DNA of 64,000 bases from Chlamydiales bacterium STE3 (GCA_011125455.1 VKHO01000018.1:62001-126000), one strand, 5' to 3'; counted from the first letter of the stretch, positions 17,867 to 27,566 are shown. Numbers and translations: made by a program. Notes: generated by a model from the letters alone, not told the origin.

Positions 17867-19082
17867 TCTTTACATTTACATCGATTTGGCTGAGCCTCTC
17901 TATAGCTTCATCGACCGCTTCTTTTTTTGCGAAGGCGCTGAAGCGCAAGAAGCCTTCTCCGGCTGGGCCAAATCCACTTCCCGGGGTGGTCACTATGTGT
18001 TTGCTTTCCAGCAATTCACTAAAGGCGTCCCACGATTTTCTCCCAGGAAACTGGACCCAAACGTAGGGGGAGTGTTCTCCTCCGAAACAACGGTACCCAA
18101 GTCTTAAAAAAGTTTCTTTAATTTTTTGAGCATTGACTAGGTAGTGGTCTAGTTGTTTCCTGATTTCTTTAAGGCCTTCTTCATCAAGTGCTTTTAATGC
18201 ACCGGCCTGAGCGATGTTGGAGGCGCCATTAAAAAACGTTGTGGCAATGCGCTGCCAATCTTGATGAACAGAAGTGCCATCGTCGTATTTTAATGCTTTT
18301 GGTACAACAGCCCACCCAAGGCGTACTCCCGTAAACCCTGCCATTTTTGAAAATGAATTGAGTTCGATAGCAACTTCTTCTGCTCCTTCAATTTCATAGA
18401 TACTTTTGGGAAGCTTAGGATCTTGAATAAAATAAGCATAGGCTGCATCAAAAATTAGAATAGCGCCAATTTTTTTTGTATAGGCTACAAGTTGTGTTAA
18501 CTGTTCTTTGGTAGCAACAGCTCCTGTTGGGTTGTTTGGAGAACAAAAATAGATAACATCAGCTTGAAAATTTAGCTCGGGGAAAAAATCATTTTCGGGG
18601 CGGCAATTAAGGTAGACGATGCCATCATAGAGCCCCTTTTCTTGATTAAAAGCTCCTGTTTGGCCGCAAGCTACAGAAGTATCCACGTAAGCTGGATACG
18701 AGGGGTCCTGCACTGCCATGGTTACATCAGAACCAAAAAGGAGCTGTAGACGTCCAATATCACATTTTGAACCATCGGATACGAAGATCTCATCAGGCCT
18801 TAGTTGATTATGATAAACTACCTCAGCAATTTTTTCTCTTAGTATAGAATATCCCTGCTCGGGGCCATAACCCTTATATGAGGAAGAGACTCCAAGTTCA
18901 ATAGCGCCGTTTTTAAGCCCTTCGACAATAGAGAAAGGAATAGGCTCTGTCGTGTCGCCAATTCCCAGGCTAATAATTTTGGCATCAGGGTTTTTCTCAA
19001 GTAAAGCTTCTTTTCGCCTTGCAATTTCAGGAAATAGATAGCTGGAATGTAATTTTAAAAGGGAGGGATTGCGTTTAACCAT
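17862..19082 (-). CDS. dapL: LL-diaminopimelate aminotransferase
   Basis: 406 residues. It converts tetrahydrodipicolinate directly to LL-DAP with glutamate as amino donor, the short DAP route known in chlamydiae and plants. PLP enzyme fold type I: N-terminal SLGIGDTTEPIP (about 38-49), SPNNPTGAVA (181-190), and the Schiff-base lysine K246 in NSFSKMAGFTGVRLGW. The substrate loop SSYKGYGPEQGY (66-77) is typical of DapL. It overlaps dapA by nine bases, so dapB, dapA and dapL form a compact unit. Product feeds meso-DAP for peptidoglycan. lysC and asd are not in this window. Confidence 0.95.
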   Translation of the reverse strand: MVKRNPSLLKLHSSYLFPEIARRKEALLEKNPDAKIISLGIGDTTEPIPFSIVEGLKNGAIELGVSSSYKGYGPEQGYSILREKIAEVVYHNQLRPDEIFVSDGSKCDIGRLQLLFGSDVTMAVQDPSYPAYVDTSVACGQTGAFNQEKGLYDGIVYLNCRPENDFFPELNFQADVIYFCSPNNPTGAVATKEQLTQLVAYTKKIGAILIFDAAYAYFIQDPKLPKSIYEIEGAEEVAIELNSFSKMAGFTGVRLGWAVVPKALKYDDGTSVHQDWQRIATTFFNGASNIAQAGALKALDEEGLKEIRKQLDHYLVNAQKIKETFLRLGYRCFGGEHSPYVWVQFPGRKSWDAFSELLESKHIVTTPGSGFGPAGEGFLRFSAFAKKEAVDEAIERLSQIDVNVKR

Positions 19083-19983
19083 GAAGTTTTCCCGCTGGGA
19101 TAAATTGTTGGTATTTTTCTAACACTGTTTGCATTTTAAGCTCATTTATCGCGCTAAGTGGAGATAGAGGTAGGCGGCAAGGGCCGGCAGCCATCCCGGT
19201 TAATTGCATGAGACGTTTGATTGGGACGGGGTTAGTTTCTATAAAAGCTTCTTTAAAAAGCTCTAGCAAGTGAAAGTGCCATTTTCGAGCTGCTAAATGA
19301 TCATTGGCTAAAGCAAGGTTGACCATTTCTACAAGCGCGTTAGGAATTAAATTACTGGCCACAGAGACCACACCATGTCCTCCAAGAGTCATCAAAGGAA
19401 ATGTTAAACCATCATCTCCCGAAAAAATTTTAAAGTCAGGGCGGATGGCTAAAACTTGCGCAAGGACATCCATGATTTGATGCAAGTTCCCCGAAGCTTC
19501 CTTAACTGCCTGGATATTGGGCAATAGAGCCAATCTTTTAAGCGTTTCGGTGTGAATATTTTGACCAGTTCTTCCCTGGATATTGTAGAGCATCAAAGGT
19601 AGATCAACATGTTCAGCGACCGCTTTAAAGTGGAGATACAGACCCTCTTGAGAGGGTTTATTATAATAGGGTGTGACAACAAGGGCCCCATCCGCACCAA
19701 GCCTTTTCGCCTGTTCGGTTGCTGTAATCGTTTTTTTGGTTGAGTAACTTCCTGTACCGACAATTATGGTTGCTTGATGCTTCACCTCTTCAACAGTAGT
19801 TTGAATGATCTCTTCCTTTTCACCCTCTTCTAAAGTAGGAGCTTCTCCTGTTGTCCCTAAAATTACAATGCCGGTCACACCGCTTGCAATCTGAAGGCGC
19901 AAATTCTGTCTTAAGCCCTCAAGATCTAGAGTCCCATCCTCATTAAAAGGGGTAACGACCGCTGTATAAACGCCAGGTTTCAT
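19075..19983 (-). CDS. dapA: 4-hydroxy-tetrahydrodipicolinate synthase
   Basis: 302 residues from the ATG at 19981-19983, chosen over an upstream in-frame ATG at 20028 because it begins MKPGVYTAVVTPF like relatives, has GAGGA upstream and overlaps the DapB stop as ATGA. It condenses pyruvate with aspartate semialdehyde. TIM-barrel motifs: GTTGEAPTL (43-51), the catalytic tyrosine in LYNIQGRTG (132-140), and the Schiff-base K161 in AVKEASG. Full length. Translational coupling to the PLD-DapB gene is likely. Confidence 0.95.
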   Translation of the reverse strand: MKPGVYTAVVTPFNEDGTLDLEGLRQNLRLQIASGVTGIVILGTTGEAPTLEEGEKEEIIQTTVEEVKHQATIIVGTGSYSTKKTITATEQAKRLGADGALVVTPYYNKPSQEGLYLHFKAVAEHVDLPLMLYNIQGRTGQNIHTETLKRLALLPNIQAVKEASGNLHQIMDVLAQVLAIRPDFKIFSGDDGLTFPLMTLGGHGVVSVASNLIPNALVEMVNLALANDHLAARKWHFHLLELFKEAFIETNPVPIKRLMQLTGMAAGPCRLPLSPLSAINELKMQTVLEKYQQFIPAGKLHG

Positions 19984-21695
19984 AGAATATCCTCGAGAGT
20001 AAAGAAGCCCTTTTTGCCGTTCAGCCATTCTGCAGACTGGATAGCTCCTGTGGCAAATCCTTTTCTGTTCTTTGCTTCATGTGTAACAGTAATGCTATCA
20101 TAGGGCGAATCAAAAATAACAGAATGCATGCCAGGATGATGGCCTAATCTTAATGAGGGAAAATGCAACAGATCATGAGCAATTTTTCCATGACTGGTTT
20201 CAAAAAGTGCTGCCTTTTTATTTTTAAAATGGTTTAGCAGAGTTTTGGTGATTGCTTTAGCTGTCCCAGATGGGCTGTCGGCTTTTTCCTGATGGTGCAT
20301 TTCATAGCCTCCTACATCGTAGCTATCATGATTGGCAATGAGCGCTGCCGCAGCGTTGAGGGTTTTTAAATAAAGATGCACGCCAATTGAAAAATTAGGA
20401 GAGTAGAGGAATCCAATTTGGTAGCGTGTTACTAAATCTTGAATCTTCTCATAATCATTTTCCCATCCTGTAGTGCCTACGACAATGCTTGTGCCGCTCG
20501 ATGCTGCTTTTTCCACATTGCGTAAAACTGCTTGGGGATGGCTGAAATCAATCGCTAAGTCAGCATTTTCTAAATTTGCAATTTCATGCCCTTTTTCTAA
20601 AGCTGCCTCTGCTACGAGCATGCCCATTTTCCCTTTTCCGAATAAAGCGATTTTTAGCGTAGCCATTCTGTCCTTTAAGTGAGCGATGAGCTCATCCATT
20701 TTTTTTGTTTGCATTTCGTTTAACTGATGCAAGATGATAAAGAAATCATCATTTTGCTGAAAGGCTGCCTTTGTCCAATTGGCAGATCCATTGACAAGTA
20801 CGTCCTGGTCGATGTAAAGAAATTTATAATGCAGTAAACTACTTCCGGGATTCGTGTAAACTGGGATACCGCTACTTTGTAAAAGATCTGCGATTTTTTT
20901 GCTGGCTCCTTTTGAAGATTGATGATCGAGAAAAACTTCAATATTAACGCCACGTTGCTTAGCGCTAATGAGCTCCTTTGCAAAATCAAAACGCGTGAAA
21001 GTAAACATAGCAACACGAATGGTTTTTTTAGCTTCACGAATGAGATTCTTAATTCTAACAGAGGCATCTTTGTTATCCGGTAAAAACCAGAGTTCACAAT
21101 CTTGCCCACCAATGGTAAAAGAATGGTGGGGTACTGGCTCTTCGTAAAAATCTTCACACATAAACTGGGCTTTTTTTAAAATATTGGCTGCGAGATTGCG
21201 ACAGCGGACAGCGGAAATTAAATTAGCTTGTTCACAAAGGGAATCTGTTGTCATATTTGCTGAACCAAACCAAACTTCTTCGCTGTCGATGACCATCATT
21301 TTCTGATGCATATGCCCAACGGCAGCTCTTGCGACAGCATAAACCTTGGGGCCCAGTTTACGATCCACTCGCGCTGAAGCTTTTGCATCGTAGATCACTC
21401 TAACCTCTAATCCCTCTTCACTTTTTTTTCGCAGTGCTTGGATAATTTCCGGGTCAGAAAGGGAGTAAATGAGAAGAACAATCGACTCTTTGGCATTTCC
21501 AATCGCTTTTTTTAACGTTTTTTGTAGATAATCACCTGTTAGGTTGGAATAGAGGATTGCCGGCTCTTTGCCATTGGGCATCGCAGACGCCGTTTCCAAG
21601 CCTCCCATCCAAACAAAACAGCTTGCTAGGAGTGCAATAAAAAACATAATTAAGGATTGTTCCAGCGTTTGTTTTTTGCGTTTCTTTTTTTTCAC
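19980..21695 (-). CDS. dapB: Phospholipase-D-like domain fused in frame to 4-hydroxy-tetrahydrodipicolinate reductase (DapB)
   Basis: A 571-codon frame made of two proteins. Residues 1-38 are a basic start plus hydrophobic signal/anchor. Residues about 45-335 form a PLD-superfamily domain with two HKD motifs: H130-x-K132-x4-D137 followed by GSANMT, and H289-x-K291-x4-D296 followed by NGSANWT. Residues 344-571 are DapB: the cofactor loop IALFGKGKMG (349-358), VVGTTGW (405-411), and the catalytic H467-H468/K471 region HHQEKADSPSGTAK. The joint reads LKDRMATLKIALFG with no stop between. M344 (20664-20666) has AAAGGA five bases upstream, so DapB (228 aa, normal size) can be made from an internal start. 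A secreted PLD carrying a cytoplasmic NADH/NADPH enzyme makes little sense, so both products, or only DapB by re-initiation, are likely. The start overlaps the recD2 stop. Confidence 0.9.
   Translation of the reverse strand: MKKKKRKKQTLEQSLIMFFIALLASCFVWMGGLETASAMPNGKEPAILYSNLTGDYLQKTLKKAIGNAKESIVLLIYSLSDPEIIQALRKKSEEGLEVRVIYDAKASARVDRKLGPKVYAVARAAVGHMHQKMMVIDSEEVWFGSANMTTDSLCEQANLISAVRCRNLAANILKKAQFMCEDFYEEPVPHHSFTIGGQDCELWFLPDNKDASVRIKNLIREAKKTIRVAMFTFTRFDFAKELISAKQRGVNIEVFLDHQSSKGASKKIADLLQSSGIPVYTNPGSSLLHYKFLYIDQDVLVNGSANWTKAAFQQNDDFFIILHQLNEMQTKKMDELIAHLKDRMATLKIALFGKGKMGMLVAEAALEKGHEIANLENADLAIDFSHPQAVLRNVEKAASSGTSIVVGTTGWENDYEKIQDLVTRYQIGFLYSPNFSIGVHLYLKTLNAAAALIANHDSYDVGGYEMHHQEKADSPSGTAKAITKTLLNHFKNKKAALFETSHGKIAHDLLHFPSLRLGHHPGMHSVIFDSPYDSITVTHEAKNRKGFATGAIQSAEWLNGKKGFFTLEDIL
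20664..20676 (-). promoter_or_regulatory. Internal ribosome binding site and ATG for free DapB
   Basis: AAAGGA at 20671-20676 (minus strand) lies four to five bases before the ATG at 20664-20666, which is the natural first codon of DapB (MATLKIALFG). This argues that DapB is translated separately from the long PLD-DapB frame. Confidence 0.65.
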
Positions 21696-23854
21696 AAAAC
21701 TCCAAGTAAGGCTGATTTAAGGCCCGTATAGCGTTTTTTTACTTCATCGTTTTTAACAGCCATCGCTAGAGCTTTTTTAGTTCCAACAAGAACGACAAGC
21801 CTTTTTCCCCTTGTGACACCAGTATAGAGCAAATTGCGTTGAAGTAATTTAAAGTGGGTCGTGTGAACGGGCATAACAATACATGGGCATTCGCTTCCTT
21901 GGTACTTGTGGACTGAAACTGCATAGGCTAATACAAGCTCATCAAGCTCTGCAGATTCATAGAGTATTTCTTTGTCGTCAAAGCAGACTAGTAGAGATTG
22001 CTCTATAAAATCAATAGCGACAATCCTGCCTACATCGCCATTAAAGACTTCCTTTTGATAGTTATTGCGTATTTGCATCACTTTGTCGCCAACCATGAAT
22101 TTACGACCAAAGCGCATTAGCGAAGCGTCTTTTGCATTAAGCTCTTGCTGAAGAACGGCATTTAGGTTTTCAGTTCCAACCATTCCTTTTTTCATGGGAG
22201 CCAATACCTGGATGTCATTTAAGGGGTGCAAATTGTATTTCTGGGGTAGCCTCTGAATGGCTAAAGTGACAATTTCTTTTAGCACCTGTTCTACTTCAGC
22301 TGCTTCGATAAAGAAAAAATCGCTATCTGGAGCATGGCGAATATCTGGATAAAGTCCATTGTTAATAAGGTGAGCATTTAAAATGATTTTAGAGCCTTTC
22401 GCCTGTCGAAAAATTTCTGTGAGGATAGTAACTGGAAGTCGCTTAGAGGAAATCATTTCCTTCAAAACGTTACCTGGGCCAACACTTGGGAGTTGGTGAA
22501 CGTCACCAATTAAAATTAAGCGCGCGTGAGAAGGAATAGCTTTTAATAAGTTGTACATTAACGGGGTGTCGATCATGCTGGCCTCATCGACAATGATTAA
22601 ATCGCATTCGAGGGGATTTTCTCGACAGCGTTTAAAGCCGCCCTTTTTAAAATCAAATTCCAATAAGCTATGAATCGTCTTTGCTGTTTTACCAGTGATT
22701 TCACTCATGCGTTTTGCAGCTCTTCCTGTCGGGGCTGCTAAGAGGATATGGCTGGTAAGTTTTTCTGAGATATGTAAAATGGCTTTGGTAATTGTGCTTT
22801 TCCCGGTTCCTGGACCTCCTGTGATGACCTGTACCTTTTCGCTTAAGCCTTGTTTAACTGCTTGGATTTGCTGTTCCGCTAATTCTATTTGCAGCTTTTC
22901 CTGAACCCATTCGACAGCCTTCTCTAGTTGAACTTTGCGCAAGACACTAGGTTCTTCATTTAAGCGTTTTATTTCTCTAGCGATGCCAATTTCTGCATTA
23001 AATAGCGATTTGAGCCATATAAAAGGCTTTAGATCTGTATCAAAAACAAGTTTAAATATTTCAATGTATTCTGCTTGTTTTAATACATGCAAACGCTGTT
23101 CAATCATAGAACTGGGCACTTCGAGAAGCTTTTCTGCATAATTTAAAAACTCGTCAACTGGATAGCAGACATGCCCATCATTGGATAGTTCTGAGAGCAC
23201 ATACTCAACACCTGCGTCAATTCTGACTGTGGAATCTTTCAGGATATTTAGCTTGCTAGCCAACGTATCAGCAGTTTTAAACCCAATCCCAAAAATATCT
23301 CGAGCCAACTGGAAGGGATTTTCTGTTACTTTTTTTATACTTTCTTTTTGATAAACCTTGTAAATTTTTTGAGCGAATGCTGGGCTGACACCATGACCTT
23401 GCAAAAAAACCATGACATCGCGAATGCTTTTCTGATCAGCCCAGCAGGTGGCAATTAAATTTATTTTTTTCTTACCAATCCCTTTAATTTCATTTAATCT
23501 GGCAGGGAACTTGTCGATGATATTGAGCGTTTCTAATCCGAAGTAATCTACAATTTTTTCGGCATAGACAGGGCCTATTCCTTTGACAAGTCCTGAACCT
23601 AAATACTTCTTGATTCCTAATAAATTTGCAGGAGCTTCAATCGAGTAGCTTTTAACTTCAAATTGCTGACCATGAACAAGATGCTGTCTCCACTCTCCCT
23701 CACATCGGACCGTCACTCCAGGATTAATGAGTGGAAGAAAACCTACAATGCAAACTAATTCTTTTTGTTTGTGAATATTTATTTTTGCAACGGTGTAGCC
23801 ATTTTCATCATTTTGAAAAGTAATTCTTTCAATAACTCCGAAGACCTGTTCCAT
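21692..23854 (-). CDS. recD2: ATP-dependent RecD2-like DNA helicase
   Basis: 720 residues, SF1B 5'-3' helicase of the RecD2 type that works without RecBC. An N-terminal OB-like domain starts EQVFGVIERITFQNDENGYTVAK. Two helix-hairpin-helix stretches (for example GIGPVYAEKIVDYFG and FGIGFKTADTLA) precede the motor. Walker A is TGGPGTGKSTITKAI near residue 345; DLIIVDEASMIDTPL is Walker B; LIGDVHQLPSVGPGNVL is motif III; the C-terminal VHKYQGSECP and LYTGVTRGKRLVVLVG are motifs V and VI. Length matches the family. It is the first gene of the minus-strand unit leading to dapB-dapA-dapL. Confidence 0.95.
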   Translation of the reverse strand: MEQVFGVIERITFQNDENGYTVAKINIHKQKELVCIVGFLPLINPGVTVRCEGEWRQHLVHGQQFEVKSYSIEAPANLLGIKKYLGSGLVKGIGPVYAEKIVDYFGLETLNIIDKFPARLNEIKGIGKKKINLIATCWADQKSIRDVMVFLQGHGVSPAFAQKIYKVYQKESIKKVTENPFQLARDIFGIGFKTADTLASKLNILKDSTVRIDAGVEYVLSELSNDGHVCYPVDEFLNYAEKLLEVPSSMIEQRLHVLKQAEYIEIFKLVFDTDLKPFIWLKSLFNAEIGIAREIKRLNEEPSVLRKVQLEKAVEWVQEKLQIELAEQQIQAVKQGLSEKVQVITGGPGTGKSTITKAILHISEKLTSHILLAAPTGRAAKRMSEITGKTAKTIHSLLEFDFKKGGFKRCRENPLECDLIIVDEASMIDTPLMYNLLKAIPSHARLILIGDVHQLPSVGPGNVLKEMISSKRLPVTILTEIFRQAKGSKIILNAHLINNGLYPDIRHAPDSDFFFIEAAEVEQVLKEIVTLAIQRLPQKYNLHPLNDIQVLAPMKKGMVGTENLNAVLQQELNAKDASLMRFGRKFMVGDKVMQIRNNYQKEVFNGDVGRIVAIDFIEQSLLVCFDDKEILYESAELDELVLAYAVSVHKYQGSECPCIVMPVHTTHFKLLQRNLLYTGVTRGKRLVVLVGTKKALAMAVKNDEVKKRYTGLKSALLGVL

Positions 23855-24019
23855 AAATGCAAAGCCTGATAATGTGAAAACAGCAGAGAAGCTATTTCTT
23901 TTTAAGTTCCTTGTAGTCAGTAAATTATATTTACCACATCACTTTAATTTAAGCTTAATTTGCAGTAACCATTCAAGAATATTAACTAATTTGCGGTTAA
24001 TTCACAGGAGAAATTTTTT

Positions 24020-24289
24020 ATGAAGTTTTCCCTAAAATCCCTTGTATGTGGAATAATTGCCCTAAATGCTTATGCTTTTGCGCAAGAATGCGGAGAAGTA
24101 AAAGAGGAAAGTATTGAAGAAGATTGCTATAATGAAGAGGCCTATAGAGCGGAATGGCGTCGTCCCCGCCAATATGTATTTAAATTCGTCCCTTACTACC
24201 CAGAGGGAGAGGCTCTAAGGGGGGAAAGAGAAGAGTCAAGGTGGCCGGGAAAACGCAACTTCGAGCTCTTTGATCGGTTAACTCAATAA
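24020..24289 (+). CDS. Small exported acidic protein, unknown
   Basis: 89 residues with an AGGAGAA site seven bases before the ATG. A signal peptide covers about 1-21 (MKFSLKSLVCGIIALNAYAFA, then Q-E-C). The mature part of ~68 residues has two Cys (C24, C36) that could form a disulfide, an acidic stretch, and a segment rich in Arg, Pro and Tyr (WRRPRQYVFKFVPYYPEG). No family recognised. It ends six bases before dnaG and is probably co-transcribed with it. Confidence 0.75.
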   Translation: MKFSLKSLVCGIIALNAYAFAQECGEVKEESIEEDCYNEEAYRAEWRRPRQYVFKFVPYYPEGEALRGEREESRWPGKRNFELFDRLTQ

Positions 24290-24295
24290 GATAAA

Positions 24296-26041
24296 ATGCC
24301 CATTTATACAAAAGAAAGTTTAGAGACCCTTCGCAAAAAAATTGATCTTGTTGAGGTCCTCGAAGCTAATATTGAATTGAAAAAGGCGGGAGCTGCCTAC
24401 AAAGCCCTCTGCCCTTTTCATGACGAAAAAACGCCTTCTTTTATGATTCAAAGAGGGGATACCCATTACCATTGTTTCGGTTGTGGGGCGCATGGAGATG
24501 CTATTCATTTTTTGATGAACTACCAAAAAATGAATTTCACTCAAGCGATTGAGTATCTCGCTGCCAAATTTCAAGTAATACTTGATATTGCTTCGATGCC
24601 TCAGGAAGTCAAAGGCCCTTCTAGGGCTAAAATTAAAGAAGCTTTGAATTTGGCTTCGCGTCTTTATCATTTTAATCTACTCTACACTGATTTTGGCAAG
24701 GATCCCCTAAATTATCTTTATGAACGCGGACTGACTCTTGATTTTCTCACGCAATTTGAAATTGGCTTTTCACCAGGAGATCCTAAAATTTTCCGTGCTT
24801 TCTTTAAAGATTTCTCTGAGGAAATTCTTTTGGCTGCAGGGCTCGTTACGCAAGGCAATCGGGAGTTTTTTGCAGATCGCATCCTGTTTCCCATAAGGGA
24901 CGGATTAGGAGCAGTGATTGGATTTTCGGCAAGAAAGTTTAAAGAAGAAACTTTTGGTGGGAAATACATTAATACTAAAGAAACGGTACTGTTTAAAAAG
25001 TCGAAAGTTCTTTTTGGGCTTAACTATAGCCGTCGTCGTATTGCTAAAGAGCGTAAGGCCCTTATTGTGGAAGGACAGATTGATGCGCTTCGCCTGATCT
25101 ATGCCGGATTTGATTATGTCGTCGCTAGCCAGGGAACAGCTTTTGGCGATGAACATGTTCAAGAAATTCTTCATCTCGGTCCCCAACTCGTTTATCTAGC
25201 TCTTGATTCTGATAGCGCCGGGGAAAATGCTGCAATTAAGATTGGAGATCTCTTTCAAAAAGAGGGCATAGAGGTGCGTGTTGTGGAACTTCCACCGCAA
25301 TTTGATCCAGACCTCTTCCTTCGCAAAAAAGGGTCCGAGGCGTTTCAAAAACTTCTAGACGGTAGCCTTGACTATCTGACATTTTTAGTTCATGTTCAGT
25401 CTCGTTCTTATAACCTCAACTCACCGGCAGGTAAAACAGAGCTTGTGACGGAAATCATCAAGCAAATTCGCCGTTGGAATAATCCTTTAATGGTTCATGA
25501 GAGCTTGAAGAAATTGGCTGCTCTTACGCAAACTCCTGAGGAGATGATTGGCCTTAAAGAACAACAAGGACCCAATCTCTACATTAAACGCACAGGAACG
25601 ATTGGACAAATAGAAATAGATCCGAATAGAATTTTGGAAGTTGATCTTCTCCGTTGGCTGCTCATTACAGATAATGCAAATCTTAAAAAGATTGCCGCGC
25701 TTAATCTTACCCCTCAATCTTTTCACATTCCTCAATGTCAAAAAATTTATGAGATTTACCAGGGTTCTGCCAACCCCTCGCTCCTGACCTTAGCTCTTGA
25801 ATTAGATGAGGGGGAAGGTGAAGCCTTTCTCAACGAAATCTCAAGTAAGAGAATTAATCGTGAAAAAGCTGAAGCTCAGTTTATTGAAACTGTACAGTGT
25901 CTTCTGGAGCGCAATTGGATGATTCAGCGGGAATCGATTAAGAATCAAATCCAGAGCGGTCATTTGGATGACGAAAAAGTTCTTGGACTTGTTAAAGAAT
26001 TTGATGCCATTAAAAGCTCACCACCTAAAGTTTGTTTATGA
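24296..26041 (+). CDS. dnaG: DNA primase
   Basis: 581 residues. It synthesises RNA primers for replication. The CHC2 zinc finger is C39-x2-H42 ... C60-x2-C63 in CPFHDEKTPSF and CFGCGAHGDAI. The RNA polymerase core contains FSARKFKEETFGGKYINTKET in parts, and the TOPRIM domain has the acidic residues in ALIVEGQIDALRL and LALDSDSAG. The C-terminal helicase-interaction part is shorter and more divergent. ATG 24296 follows the small exported protein by six bases. Its stop overlaps the next gene as ATGA. Confidence 0.95.
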   Translation: MPIYTKESLETLRKKIDLVEVLEANIELKKAGAAYKALCPFHDEKTPSFMIQRGDTHYHCFGCGAHGDAIHFLMNYQKMNFTQAIEYLAAKFQVILDIASMPQEVKGPSRAKIKEALNLASRLYHFNLLYTDFGKDPLNYLYERGLTLDFLTQFEIGFSPGDPKIFRAFFKDFSEEILLAAGLVTQGNREFFADRILFPIRDGLGAVIGFSARKFKEETFGGKYINTKETVLFKKSKVLFGLNYSRRRIAKERKALIVEGQIDALRLIYAGFDYVVASQGTAFGDEHVQEILHLGPQLVYLALDSDSAGENAAIKIGDLFQKEGIEVRVVELPPQFDPDLFLRKKGSEAFQKLLDGSLDYLTFLVHVQSRSYNLNSPAGKTELVTEIIKQIRRWNNPLMVHESLKKLAALTQTPEEMIGLKEQQGPNLYIKRTGTIGQIEIDPNRILEVDLLRWLLITDNANLKKIAALNLTPQSFHIPQCQKIYEIYQGSANPSLLTLALELDEGEGEAFLNEISSKRINREKAEAQFIETVQCLLERNWMIQRESIKNQIQSGHLDDEKVLGLVKEFDAIKSSPPKVCL

Positions 26042-26445
26042 AGCAGAAACATCTTGTCTTTTATGATGGAGAATGTGGTTTTTGCGATCAAACTGTGCAG
26101 TTTTTGCTTAAAAGAGACACAGATAAGCGTTTTTTATTTGCTCCTTTAAAGGGGGAAACGGCTAACCATTACCTTAAGCAAATTCCTTCCGGTACAGATA
26201 GCCTTGTGTTGATCGAAAATTACCAAACCCCTCAAGAAAAGCTCTTTCTTTATGGCAAAGCTGCTTTGCGGATCCTATGGCTATTAGGCGGCAGATGGAC
26301 GCTTCTTGGGATGTTGTCTTTTTTGCCATCCTTTTTTTATGATTGGGCCTACCGTCTTGTGGCTCGCTACCGGTATCGTTTCTATTCAGCGGCCTGCCGC
26401 ATTCACCCCTTAGAATCATCGAAAAGAGATCAGTTTTTAAAATAG
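26038..26445 (+). CDS. DCC family thiol-disulfide oxidoreductase (DUF393)
   Basis: 135 residues from the ATG at 26038, which overlaps the dnaG stop as ATGA; an in-frame TTG six bases earlier is less likely. The family signature YDGECGFCDQTVQFLLKRD is at residues 9-27, with the C-x-x-C redox pair (C13, C16). LYGKAALRILWLLGG and the aromatic stretch around 95-115 are typical of the family's second half. Cellular substrate unknown. Confidence 0.88.
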   Translation: MKQKHLVFYDGECGFCDQTVQFLLKRDTDKRFLFAPLKGETANHYLKQIPSGTDSLVLIENYQTPQEKLFLYGKAALRILWLLGGRWTLLGMLSFLPSFFYDWAYRLVARYRYRFYSAACRIHPLESSKRDQFLK

Positions 26446-26466
26446 ATTTTTTAAACAATGCCAGAT

Positions 26467-27390
26467 CTATTGGTGAAGATTCTCTATTTCTCTTTTGATT
26501 CTAGCTAATAGCTCTTTATCTTTTTCAATATACATGGTCATGACTCCGAGTTGAGGACCCGATTGATTACCTGGGAACGTATGTATAAGCTGGTTTATAC
26601 CTTCAATGCAGTGTTCTATTTGCTTTTCTGCATTTTCGAGAGTTGCGCTATCTTTGGAAAGCTCTTCAAAATTATCGTGAATGTGAGTTAAGTCCATACA
26701 CTGGCCCTGCATTGATAGTCGGGGTGTTTCGCAGTTTTTGTCATAAGACGATTGCATCGTGAATCTTCGAGCACTTGGGTTAGTATTAGAAGGGCTTTGA
26801 GAGGAGGTGTTAGTTAATGCAGGAATTGTTAAAGGTCTTGGTAGTTCTGAAAATGCAGAATTTCCTGACGTAAAAAATGTTTGAGCGGACCCTATCCGAT
26901 TTGAGGACTGAGAAGGGACCGTTGGAGTGATGTCTGTCCTGCGTTTTTTGTTAGGCGGAATGCCATGGTTTTTTGGTGATTCATTAGGCAATGCCTTATT
27001 TGAAAAATGATTGTGATGGGGAAGCTGCAGGCTTTCAAAAGAAGGCAGCTGGAGTTTATCATTAAATATTTTTCTACAACGCCCTAAAAGATGCAGGCAT
27101 TTCTCCCCACCCATTCCATCTCTAGATAAAAGCTCAAGTTTGTGATAATCTTTTTCTAAAACTGATCTAAGCTTGCCTTGAGTTATCTTGTCTAATGAAT
27201 CTAATTCTTCTAAAATATAGGAGATGCATCGGGTGGTCTCATCTGAATAGGAGTCATCGTTACTCATATCTTTTGGATGGCAATGAGTAAAAAGCTGTTG
27301 GCCCTCTTCGGTTGTCGTTAGTCTAGGAGTCTGCCCATTCCATGCTTGCAAAAGTTTTCCTGAATCCGATTGATTAAATGTTGGTGGCAT
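26467..27390 (-). CDS. HCHP-family paralog 1: predicted host-directed protein, unknown
   Basis: 307 residues; AGAGGA site before the ATG. Same plan as the four genes to its right. N-terminal domain (about 10-115): LLQAWNGQTPRL, then LFTHCHPKD with H36-C37-H38-P39, then helical segments ending CRKIF. A Ser/Thr/Pro/Asn-rich linker (115-230) holds a basic patch K-K-R-R at 148-151 that looks like a classical nuclear localisation signal. The C-terminal helical domain (231-307) starts LTHIHDNFEEL, with His in place of the H-x-H-G seen in paralogs. No signal peptide, no membrane segment. Biochemical function unknown; host-cell targeting is inference from composition, the basic patch and tandem family expansion. 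Confidence 0.75.
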   Translation of the reverse strand: MPPTFNQSDSGKLLQAWNGQTPRLTTTEEGQQLFTHCHPKDMSNDDSYSDETTRCISYILEELDSLDKITQGKLRSVLEKDYHKLELLSRDGMGGEKCLHLLGRCRKIFNDKLQLPSFESLQLPHHNHFSNKALPNESPKNHGIPPNKKRRTDITPTVPSQSSNRIGSAQTFFTSGNSAFSELPRPLTIPALTNTSSQSPSNTNPSARRFTMQSSYDKNCETPRLSMQGQCMDLTHIHDNFEELSKDSATLENAEKQIEHCIEGINQLIHTFPGNQSGPQLGVMTMYIEKDKELLARIKREIENLHQ

Positions 27391-27566
27391 GTATTCCTCT
27401 TTTAAATAGAACTAATATAAGGTTTGCTTTGTGAAATTAAAAAATTTCACAAATTATTAATAATAATAAAATTGAATGCAATAGATAAAGCAATATAATC
27501 CTTCAGCTTTAATTTGATGAGTATTGGATTAAGGTTTATTTTAAATTGTTATGGGATTGAAAGAAT

